64,000 nucleotides of DNA from positions 1 through 64,000 of the forward strand of contig CAWFMY010000010.1 of the NCBI GenBank assembly GCA_963816925.1, read 5' to 3'. The position numbers and the translations under genes are program-made. This document shows, piece by piece, positions 56,961 through 64,000 of this stretch. The notes under the pieces are model-generated. The model saw only the letters and a list, made by a program, of their open reading frames with translations. It did no database searches and was not told where the DNA came from. Position 1 is the first letter of the stretch. Each line of letters starts with the position of its first letter. Source of the DNA: CAIWHR01 sp963816925. GTDB lineage: Bacteria > Pseudomonadota > Gammaproteobacteria > Burkholderiales > Casimicrobiaceae.

Positions 56961-57676
56961 GGAATAGGCCAAAAGCCGCCGTTCGAGGGTCGGACGTACA
57001 TCATCAGAAGCTTGCTTCGACGGACGCACAACTTCCACCGCGCGTCCCGGCAAGAATAAATTGCAGTTCTTGCCCGGCCGTGGACGCGCGACGCGCTGCA
57101 CGTCCTGCGCCCGTAAGCGATGCGTGAGGTCGGCGCGTTAACGCACGCCCGCGGTTCGGCGGGCGATGGGTAGATCTGCAATTACGGGTAGCGTTCCGTG
57201 GCTACGGTCACTTGTGTACCATTAATTTGTCTTGACGGACTCATCACCCCGGCGCAGAGTGATTCCGCCGTTCGCTAACCGCGGCGATGCAATTTCGACT
57301 TGGATCGTGCATCTTCCGGTTCGCGCCGTTTCACTTCGTTTCGGCGATGACGGTAGCATAGTTGGTCAAGCCTTCAGTTCGCCGGTGGGCGATGCTGGGC
57401 GATGACTAACAGTGGTGATTCCGTAGCATCAACTTCGAGGACCCGCGCGCGACACAGAGATGTCGGCGTGTCTCTGCAACAGGTGGCTGGGCCAAAGCAG
57501 TTCGGGCACCGCGGGGCGAGACACCAGATGTTGCCTCGGTGATCTCGGCCGCGGCGCAGGCAATGGTGCTCGTTCCAGCGGCAGGATTTCGGCGCGGGCT
57601 AGCGCCGAAATGGAAATGGCACTTTGACGTCTAGGTGAAATCAAGCGCAAGTACAGATGGAATGGAGGGAATGGCC

Positions 57677-59497
57677 ATGACTAAGAACGCAGATGCAGTA
57701 AATGTAGGACAACGCGGGTTGACAGTCGGAGGTCTGGCGCTCGTCGTCGCGGCGCTCGCGACGCCAGGCGCAGCGCTTGGTGCCTCGCCGGGAATGCCGG
57801 CAGCGGCCAAGCCCAAGTTTTCGGAAGCGGTGGCGTTCGACGTATCGCGGTCGCTCCGCAGCTTGTCGGCGTCCACGCCGCTGCGGGTGCCGCCGGGCGC
57901 AGTCACGCAAGCGGCTGCCGACGACGAACCGCTGGAAGTGCGACCGGAATTCGGCCCGGCCGTGAAGTACCGCGGCCATTCCGGCGACGGCGCCCTTCAG
58001 GGCGCTGCCGGCGCCAGCCGATTCGCTGCCGCCGCCGCCGCGACCATTGCTCCACCCTTGCTGTCCTTCGACGGGATCAGCAACCAGGACAACTTCAATA
58101 TCTTCGGCTTCCGGGTCAACCCGCCGGACCCGGTCGGCGCCGTCGGCCCGAATCATTACGTCGAGATGGTCGAACCTCGCCTTCGCCGTGTTCGACAAGA
58201 CGGGCAACCTGCTGCTCGGACCGGTCGACACCGGCGCACTGTGGGACGGTTTCGCGGTTCCCGACTGCACCGACCCGTCGGGCGACCCGATCGTCGTCTA
58301 CGACAAGCTCGAGAACCGGTGGCTCCTGACCCAGTTCACGACCCGGGGCCGGGATGATCCCACTCTCCCTTCTACAACTGCGTCGCCGTCTCCGTCACGC
58401 GGCGACCCGACGGGCGCCTACTACCGTTACGCGTTCACACAGCCGATCCGGAGTTGCCAGGCGGCACCTTCTTCCCGGACTACCCGAAGTACGGAAGTCT
58501 GGAAGAAATCCTACGTTCTGACCACACGCGACTTCGGACCGACATCATCGAGTACGGCATCAGCGTCTACGCGCTCGAGAAGAACAAGATGATCGCCGGC
58601 AACCCGAACGCCCGGGCCGTGCAGTTCTTCCTCGACGGGAACGTCGGTGCGACCTCAACCTGATCGGCGACGGCCTGCTCCCGGCAGATATCGACGGCAC
58701 GCGCCAGCCGAAAGAGGACGCCGCCATCCCGATCGTCGGAACCCAGGACGACGATGGCGGGTACGGCGCGACCTTCGACGCGCTGAACATCTGGGAACTC
58801 AGGATCAAGTGGAACGCCAACCCGACGGCCTCGCTCACTCTCGCTGCGCAGCTCCCGGTGGCTTCGTTCGACTCGATCTTCCCGTGTGCGCCCGACTTCC
58901 CGCGACTGCCTGCCGCAGCCGGGCATCACGAACCCGGCGCAATACCTGGACATCCTGTCCTACCGGCAGCGGCCGACCTGGCGGCTCGCCTACCGCAACT
59001 TCGGCGGGTACGAGTCGATGGTGACGAACCAGTCGGTCGAAGCGGCTCCCGGCGTGGCCGGCGTGCGCTGGTATGAGATCCGGCGGACCAACGGCGTGTA
59101 CTCCGTCCAGCAGCAAGGCACCTACGCTCCCGGCGACGGCGTGCACCGCTGGATGGGCTCGATCGCCCAGGACTGGCAGGGCAACATGGCGCTTGGCTAC
59201 AGCGTCGTCAACGGAGTCGACGTCTTCCCGGGAATCCGCTACACGGGCCGGCTCGCCGGCGATCCGCCGGGCCAGATGACTCTCGGCGAAGGAACGATCA
59301 TCGACGGCACCGGCGTGCAGCGGACGACCAACTCGCGCTGGGGCGACTACACGTCGATGAACGTCGACCCGATCGACGACTGCACGTTCTGGTACGTCAA
59401 CGAGTACTACACGCTCGCCGGGCAGCTCTCGAGCACGGCCGGCTGGCAGACCCGGATCGGCAGCTTCAAGCTGCCCGGCTGCGTGCCGAAGCAGTAG
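57677..59497 (+). pseudogene. Large secreted protein gene of unknown function, many frameshifts
   Basis: About 606 codons over 1.8 kb, broken at least five times (near 58172, 58400, 58450, 58500-58540, 58650 and 58893). A signal peptide (GLTVGGLALVVAALATPGAALG) follows an ATG with GGAGGGA upstream. Readable segments include NIFGFRVNPPDPVGAVGPNHYVEMV, FDKTGNLLLGPVDTGALWDGF, VYDKLENRWLLTQFTTRG, IPIVGTQDDDGGYGATFDALNIWEL, and a 200-residue intact C-terminus (NPAQYLDILSYRQRPTWRLAYRN, WMGSIAQDWQGNMALGYSV, NSRWGDYTSMNVDPIDDCTFWYVNEYY). This family of large secreted proteins is seen in several phyla and is not characterised. Break density is higher than elsewhere in the window, which favours real decay. 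Confidence 0.7.
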
Positions 59498-59557
59498 AAG
59501 CACCGACAGCGTTCGCCGTCCGAAGCAGTAGAACGGGACGGTAGCTCGTTGCGGGAT

Positions 59558-59593
59558 CCGGCGCGAAGCATTCCGCTTCGCGCCGGTCTTGTT
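59558..59593 (+). terminator. Rho-independent terminator after the secreted-protein gene
   Basis: A 12-bp perfect stem CCGGCGCGAAGC / GCTTCGCGCCGG with a 5-base loop at 59558-59586 is followed by TCTTGTT. It lies 60 bp after the stop of the secreted-protein gene. Confidence 0.75.
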
Positions 59594-59856
59594 AGTGTTG
59601 GGTCGGGCGGGTCGCCCTCGGCGCGCCGCGCCTTGACGCGACTCCCATGCTGACCGTTCAACGCTGCTTCGGAGAGACTCGACCGCCCGCGTTGGGGTCG
59701 ACACCGGGCGCTGGGGATTTTCGCGCGTAGAAGTGAGCCGCACCGGATGGACAACTCGTGTGCGCTACGTGTGCACCGGCAACGCTGCTAGGCGAATTTG
59801 CATTCCACTCTGCGAGTACCAGGCCGTAGCGCAGCGAAGGCGGTCGTGCTTGCATG

Positions 59857-60072
59857 GCGATAAAATGACCAATCGCTCCAATAGTTTATTGGACCGACCG
59901 CGCGTCAAAAACGTCAAGCGAATGAATAACTTGTCGCATCGATTGTGCGTCGCGCCTATGATGGATCGGTAGGATTCACGCTCAACATCAATCGCTTGCG
60001 AATGCGGCGTGTGCAAATCGTGTGCACGCACCTGCTTAGCTGTACTACCCTCGAGTGCTGTGGATTGCGATG
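59857..60072 (+). repeat. dusA-type attachment site, copy 3
   Basis: From ATG 59922 the plus strand encodes MNNLSHRLCVAPMMDR followed directly by a stop. It shares with copy 2 an upstream leader containing GATAAAATGACC and with both other copies the downstream arm (GCTCAACATCAATCGCTTGC, GTGTGCAAATCGTGTGCACG, CTTAGCTGTACT). As with copy 2, DusA homology ends at the APMMD core, so it reads as another internal att site and not as dusA itself. Confidence 0.7.
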
Positions 60073-60178
60073 TGCGATGCAAGCGGCGTAAAGCTACGCC
60101 ATGAGAGATCCGTCAGGCCGCGATGCCCCTTTCGCGCCCAGATTCCATGACGATCTTCCCGTCATGGAAGCAAACGAA

Positions 60179-61486
60179 CTAGTTGCCGTAAAGAAGGTGA
60201 GGAAGATAGAGCGCGATTTGCGGCAATACCATCAACATTGCAATGAGAAGGATCGGCGCAATCAGGAACGGAATCGTTCCCTTGTAGATGGAGAGGATTG
60301 GCACTTCGGGAATTTGCGCCTGGATGACGAAGAGGTTCATGCCCACGGGAGGGTGGATCAATCCAAGCTCGACTACGATCACGACGATCACTCCGAACCA
60401 GATCGGATCGAAGCCGCTCGTTACGACTACCGGAAGAAATACGGGCACCGTGATTAGCACAAGTCCAATTCCCTCGAGAAAACAGCCCAGCACGATGTAA
60501 GTCGCGATTAGGACGAGCATCAGCACGGTCGGCGAGAAATGCATTCGCTGCGTCCATCCAACGAGAACCTCGGGGAGACGTGCCTGAACCACAAAATAGG
60601 AAAAAATAATCGCGCACACGATGATCATGAAAAGCATGCAGCTCGTTTTCAACGTCGCAACGAAGCACTCCCATACCGCAAGCCCTTTCAGCTTTCCTTG
60701 AACAACTCCAACAACGAGGGCCAGGAACGAACCAATGGCGGCTGCTTCGGTCGGACTGAAAAAGCCCGCATAGATGCCGCCAACCGAGACGCCGAAGAGC
60801 AGGACGAATTCCCACATACCGAGTACGTCGCGTAGACGCTGTCCCCACGGCAGCGAAACTCCCCTCGGCGCCCAGCTTGGCCTGCACAGAACAACCAACG
60901 CGGCCACGATGATGTACAAGCCGGTCAACACCAGTCCAGGTATTAGACCTGCGGCGAATAGCTTGGGCACCGACTGCTGCGCAATCAACGCATAGATGAC
61001 AAATATGAGAGAGGGCGGGATCAGGATTCCTAGCGTTCCCCCCGCCGCCACTGACCCCGTCGAAAGGCGGTCGTCGTAGTTCAGCCGTCGCATCTCCGGC
61101 ACACAAATTCGAGTCATCGTCGCCGCTGAGGCCACTGACGACCCGCACACCGCGCCGAACGCCGCATTGGCGCCAATCGAAGCGTAGGCCAATGCGCCGC
61201 GCGTCCCGCCGAAGAGTGAACTGGTTCCGCGAAACAAGCGTGACGACATGCCGGACGCCGATCCCAACTCGCCCATCAGGACAAAGAGCGGCACCACGGA
61301 CAGCGCATATCCCGACGCTATGTCGAAGGGCGTGGACCCGAGTACGGCCGCCGCACGGTGCCACCCGTCGATCGCAGCGTATCCGAAGAAGCCAACCAGG
61401 CCCATACAGATCGCGACCGGGACTCGCAGAAAAATGAGGCACAGAAGCGCGAGCATGCCAACGACGCCAATCCATTGGACGGACAA
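60179..61486 (-). CDS. dctM: TRAP transporter large permease (DctM family)
   Basis: 435 residues, about 12 hydrophobic helices. DctM features: LRVPVAICMGLVGFFGY, LSVVPLFVLMGELGSASGMSSRLF, YASIGANAAFGAVCGSSVASAATM, GGTLGILIPPSLIFVIYALIAQQSV, FSPTEAAAIGSFLALVVGV and IHPPVGMNLFVIQAQI. It is the sodium-coupled transport subunit. The start is taken as a TTG immediately after the small permease stop; no ATG with a better site is near. Last gene of the minus-strand TRAP operon. Confidence 0.93.
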   Translation of the reverse strand: MSVQWIGVVGMLALLCLIFLRVPVAICMGLVGFFGYAAIDGWHRAAAVLGSTPFDIASGYALSVVPLFVLMGELGSASGMSSRLFRGTSSLFGGTRGALAYASIGANAAFGAVCGSSVASAATMTRICVPEMRRLNYDDRLSTGSVAAGGTLGILIPPSLIFVIYALIAQQSVPKLFAAGLIPGLVLTGLYIIVAALVVLCRPSWAPRGVSLPWGQRLRDVLGMWEFVLLFGVSVGGIYAGFFSPTEAAAIGSFLALVVGVVQGKLKGLAVWECFVATLKTSCMLFMIIVCAIIFSYFVVQARLPEVLVGWTQRMHFSPTVLMLVLIATYIVLGCFLEGIGLVLITVPVFLPVVVTSGFDPIWFGVIVVIVVELGLIHPPVGMNLFVIQAQIPEVPILSIYKGTIPFLIAPILLIAMLMVLPQIALYLPHLLYGN

Positions 61487-61488
61487 GA

Positions 61489-61980
61489 TCAGCCTTCTCT
61501 TCTGACATCACGATGGGATCCACGGATCAGCGAAGTTAGCACCGCGATTGCCGACATCAGCACCCCGACCAGCATCGGGAGCCATAGCACCCATAGCGGG
61601 AGGCCAAGCTCCTGCTTCTTGTCGCCGAATTTGTACGCGTCCAACGCCGGGGTAACCATGTTGCAGAACAGCAGTATTAGAAAAACCAGGGTCAGCAATT
61701 GTGCCAATTGCTTCAGTCGTCGCACTGTTTCCTTAGCGACAAAGAAATCCACGACATCGACTACGATATTTCCGTTCCGAAGGAATGTCGCTGGAATTCC
61801 CAAGAAGACTGAGAAGACGAGCATGGTTTCAACCATGTCGTAAGCGCCGATGATCGGCCGCTTGAACAGGGTGGCCATCGCCACATCCGCGACCGTCGTG
61901 AGCATCATGGCAATCAGCGCGATTGCCGCGGCAAATGACGTGGCCTTTACGATCCGAACTACCCAGGAGTCGCCGCTCAT
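61489..61980 (-). CDS. dctQ: TRAP transporter small permease (DctQ family)
   Basis: 163 residues with four hydrophobic segments (SFAAAIALIAMMLTTVADVA, IGAYDMVETMLVFSVFLGIP, LLTLVFLILLFCNMVTPALD, LGLPLWVLWLPMLVGVLMSA) and the DctQ motif RNGNIVVDVVDFF. It forms the membrane complex with DctM. An upstream ATG at 62049 is possible, but MSGDSW at 61980 gives the usual length. Located between receptor and DctM genes, as in most TRAP operons. Confidence 0.92.
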   Translation of the reverse strand: MSGDSWVVRIVKATSFAAAIALIAMMLTTVADVAMATLFKRPIIGAYDMVETMLVFSVFLGIPATFLRNGNIVVDVVDFFVAKETVRRLKQLAQLLTLVFLILLFCNMVTPALDAYKFGDKKQELGLPLWVLWLPMLVGVLMSAIAVLTSLIRGSHRDVRREG

Positions 61981-62054
61981 ACGCTTTGATTCTTCCGGTC
62001 GGCGACGGGAAAGGGCGCTTACCGTGATTGGCAACGCACGCCCGGCCAACGTTG

Positions 62055-63068
62055 TCAGCGTGCTTTCTGCAGCCCGTCGTAGATCGCCCGGGCTGGCTGG
62101 CCCTTCGCCTCGAGCTTTCCGATAGTGTCGTCAACGATTGGCTTGACCGCGGCTTGCATCTCGGCTTGTGTAGCCGCGGAGAACGGGATGATCTGGACGC
62201 CTTTGGAGGTCATATACGCCCGACCTTCAACTTCCGCGTCGTCGAGGAGCTTTCCCATCCTTTCGGCGCCGGCCGGGCCAGTTGTCTGATCAATCAGCGC
62301 GCGAAGATCGGGCGGCAATTTTTCGTAGCTGCTCGGATTCATCACGAAGAAGAAACTCGCGGCGTTGACGCCAGGTTCGTAGGAGTACTTGGCGACCGTG
62401 CCGACTTGAAAGCTCTGCGCGCCCTCGAACGGAAACAACGCTCCGTCGATGGTGCCCTTGCTCATGGCGTCCACGACATCACCGGGTTGCACCGCGAGAG
62501 GGACTGCGCCAAATGCCTTTACCGACTCCGCAAAGATTTCGCCGGCATACCGGATACGAAGTCCCTTGAAGTCTGCCATCGTATTGAGTTGCTTTGACGC
62601 CATGTGAAACTTGAGCGGCGTGGTGGTCATGAGATAGAGAATCTTCACGCCGGCAAATTCAGGTGCCAGGTACTTAGGTGCGAGTTCCGTCAAAGCCTTC
62701 GATGACTTGGCGCTTTGGTTCACCATGAACGGGAGATTTGATAGTTCCGTAAGCGGGAAGCGGCCAGGGGTACTTCCTGTCAGCCCGATGGCAATATCTG
62801 CAACGCCAGTTCTGACCAGATCGAACTGGCGGGGCGGAGGCCCCATCTGCCCGGCAGGGAACACCTTCAGGACTAGCCGGCCGTTGGATTTCTTGGCAAG
62901 GTCGTCGCCCCAGCGAAGCAACTCCTTGTGAAACGTGTGATTGGGCGGAAGAAAGTGCGACACCTTCAGCTCAAATTCCTGCGCCTGGGCGGTTCCGGCG
63001 AGCAAGCCACCTGCCAACGCGGATGCGGCTATCCAGCGCAACGGTCGGCTCAAATAGCTAATCTGCAT
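62055..63068 (-). CDS. dctP: TRAP transporter solute receptor (DctP family), operon copy
   Basis: 337 residues. Signal peptide WIAASALAGGLLAGTAQAQ, then FELKVSHFLPPNHTFHKELLRWGDDLAKKSNGR, FDLVRTGVADIAIGLTG, LRIRYAGEIFAESVKAFGAVPLAVQPGDVVDAMSKGTIDG; the carboxylate-binding arginine lies in LRIRYAG. GGGGGAAG before the ATG at 63068 fixes the start. It is only distantly similar to the orphan DctP at 52280-53287. Its genetic link with an M24 peptidase hints at an amide- or imide-type ligand. Confidence 0.93.
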   Translation of the reverse strand: MQISYLSRPLRWIAASALAGGLLAGTAQAQEFELKVSHFLPPNHTFHKELLRWGDDLAKKSNGRLVLKVFPAGQMGPPPRQFDLVRTGVADIAIGLTGSTPGRFPLTELSNLPFMVNQSAKSSKALTELAPKYLAPEFAGVKILYLMTTTPLKFHMASKQLNTMADFKGLRIRYAGEIFAESVKAFGAVPLAVQPGDVVDAMSKGTIDGALFPFEGAQSFQVGTVAKYSYEPGVNAASFFFVMNPSSYEKLPPDLRALIDQTTGPAGAERMGKLLDDAEVEGRAYMTSKGVQIIPFSAATQAEMQAAVKPIVDDTIGKLEAKGQPARAIYDGLQKAR

Positions 63069-63140
63069 GATTACTTCCCCCTTCAAAGGAATTGATGGAA
63101 ACGGGCTGGTCCGCGCTCCTGAACATTAATTGCACCAGCT

Positions 63141-64000
63141 TTAGCCGAGTTCGAATATTCGTTGAGGGAGTTGGTGAAACTTCTCCACCACTCCACTTTC
63201 GCCAATGAGGAAGTTGTCGCAAACCCAGCTATAGGTACCCGCAGTGGTGTATGACGGGTGTGCTGAGAGCACCATGTTTTTCGAGAGAGGCATGGTTTCG
63301 TCAAAACGCAGCAGCGGGCGTTCGACCATGTCGTAACCCTGACCGTGACAGTGCAGCCGCTTTTCCTCGGGTTTGCCGTGCTCTCGCATGTACTCGTTGT
63401 ATGTCTCCCATGCATCCTTGCAGGAGGCGCCTGGCTTCAACAGACTGAGGGTAAAGTTTTGCGCTTCAAGCACAAACGCAAACTCGTCCTTCATTTCTTG
63501 CGAAGCCTTGCCGAGTACGCAGGTACGACCAAGCTCGGTATAAAAGCCACCCGCACCGCTGTTTTCGATCAGCAGCGTAAACGTGTCGCCCGCGCGAATG
63601 GTTCGATTTTGCAAATGTCGATTGCCGAAGAACGTGGACGTACCCACGGGACCCGACGCGCATAGGAACAGCCCCTGCTCACTCCCATGACTGTGCCCGT
63701 ATTGCTCCGCGACGCCCGCAACCTCCAGATCAGTCATGCCGGGCCGAATCGCAGCGAACACGGCCTCCATGGCGGCATCCTGCATCCGTGCAGTGCGGCG
63801 CATAAAGCCAATTTCCTCTTCGCTCTTCACTGCCTTTATGCGGTCCACAAGGTCGGACGCATCTACGAATTTGGCGTTGGACAGCTTTCCTCGCCGAAGG
63901 TGATCGATCAGTGCAAATGAAATAGCTGCAGTACCCACCAGGCCAACTACGCCACCCGCAAATCGCTCCAGATACTTTTCGGCAAGCGCTGCGTCGTATC
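63141..64000 (-). CDS. M24 family metallopeptidase (Xaa-Pro aminopeptidase/creatinase-like), 5' end outside window
   Basis: The last 286 residues of a pita-bread-fold M24 protein: VKSEEEIGFMRRTARMQDAAMEAVFAAIRPGMTDLEVAGVAEQYGHSHGSEQG, then FTLLIENSGAGGFYTELGRTCVLG, RLHCHGQGYDMVERPLL and HPSYTTAGTYSWVCDNFLIGESGVVEKF. The first metal aspartate appears replaced (ENSGAGGFYTELGRT against the usual D..x10..D), so it may be a creatinase-like non-metal hydrolase. It is 72 bp upstream of the TRAP receptor gene on the same strand and probably acts on the imported compound. Confidence 0.88.
   Translation of the reverse strand, partial: YDAALAEKYLERFAGGVVGLVGTAAISFALIDHLRRGKLSNAKFVDASDLVDRIKAVKSEEEIGFMRRTARMQDAAMEAVFAAIRPGMTDLEVAGVAEQYGHSHGSEQGLFLCASGPVGTSTFFGNRHLQNRTIRAGDTFTLLIENSGAGGFYTELGRTCVLGKASQEMKDEFAFVLEAQNFTLSLLKPGASCKDAWETYNEYMREHGKPEEKRLHCHGQGYDMVERPLLRFDETMPLSKNMVLSAHPSYTTAGTYSWVCDNFLIGESGVVEKFHQLPQRIFELG

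Larger units (their letters stand above)
56018..57676. other. Long gene-free stretch holding dusA-type repeat copy 2 and an inverted-repeat element
   Basis: About 1.66 kb with no supportable complete gene. It contains copy 2 of the dusA-type repeat (56370-56593), the 207-bp element with 12-bp inverted ends (56754-56960) and about 700 bp of further spacer before the secreted-protein gene. Local base composition is more AT-rich than in the neighbouring housekeeping genes. Open frames in this stretch resemble no known proteins. Confidence 0.5.
59498..60178. other. Gene-free stretch with terminator and dusA-type repeat copy 3
   Basis: About 680 bp with no supported gene. It contains a strong terminator hairpin after the secreted-protein gene, about 260 bp of featureless spacer, dusA-type repeat copy 3, and roughly 100 bp before the end of the convergent TRAP permease gene. 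Confidence 0.5.

Noticed and set aside
53628..60072. Interpretation of the three repeats as integron attC sites, CRISPR repeats or a prophage
   Set aside because: There are only three copies, kilobases apart, without integron-type inverted cores, spacers, an integrase or phage structural genes. The DusA N-terminal coding sequence explains them better.

Overview
The window is a high-GC stretch of a betaproteobacterial chromosome, most likely Burkholderiales or a relative. The basis is gene content and order: hemA-prfA-prmC, rph-rdgB-hemW, a TolA-like protein next to a tRNA gene, TRAP and ABC_sub_bind solute receptors, IorAB-type hydroxylases and CaiB/acyl-CoA dehydrogenase modules. No 16S or other definitive marker is present.

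Layout. 0-8 kb: 3' part of prfC, an FMN reductase, a lone HicA-like protein, a periplasmic rhodanese, an amidase, a universal stress protein, a sialidase-like lipoprotein, and HNH and GYD proteins. 8.5-12.6 kb: an ABC_sub_bind receptor flanked by exact 17-bp repeats, and a nucleotide cyclase/STAND/TPR regulator. 12.9-17.7 kb (minus strand): a 2Fe-2S subunit, a Tat-exported molybdopterin subunit and a PQQ/cytochrome c dehydrogenase. 18-23 kb: a RibD-like reductase coupled to a small repeat protein and followed by a terminator, a secreted propeller protein, a membrane-anchored protein, a TolA-like protein and tRNA-Ala(CGC). 23.4-39.3 kb: a largely housekeeping block (DedA-rhodanese, ridA, recG, hemA, prfA, a GNAT gene, prmC, a glycosyltransferase and epimerase, rph, rdgB, hemW, an amidase, a ChaC-like protein). 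39.4-42.1 kb: an ECF sigma/anti-sigma pair divergent from a beta-propeller/cupredoxin protein. 42.1-53.3 kb: a lipase-like lipoprotein, a pteridine reductase, a MidA-like methyltransferase, an acyl-CoA ligase, and a minus-strand catabolic set (DctP, acyl-CoA dehydrogenase, CaiB, PrpD, methyltransferase). 53.6-60.1 kb: an accessory zone. 60.2-64 kb: a TRAP transporter operon led by an M24 peptidase that runs off the window.

The most unusual structure is in the accessory zone. Three related sequences, near 53.63, 56.44 and 59.92 kb and all in the same orientation, each encode the first 15-16 codons of tRNA-dihydrouridine synthase A (DusA). None continues into dusA; each runs instead into the same non-DusA arm. 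The 5' end of dusA is a known integration site for a family of tyrosine integrases. The arrangement reads as a tandem array of attachment sites bounding two small integrase-less modules, one with vapBC plus a cardiolipin-synthase-like gene and one with a decayed secreted-protein gene and a 207-bp inverted-repeat element. The body of dusA and an integrase are predicted to lie beyond 64 kb.

A second global feature is frame disruption. About fourteen otherwise normal genes are broken, and eleven of them by exactly one extra base. The insertion bias, with several events in short G/C runs, points to sequencing or assembly error more than to decay. The block from 24.4 to 39.3 kb is free of it, which leaves room for doubt. 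Frameshifted genes are given as one feature spanning all reading frames.
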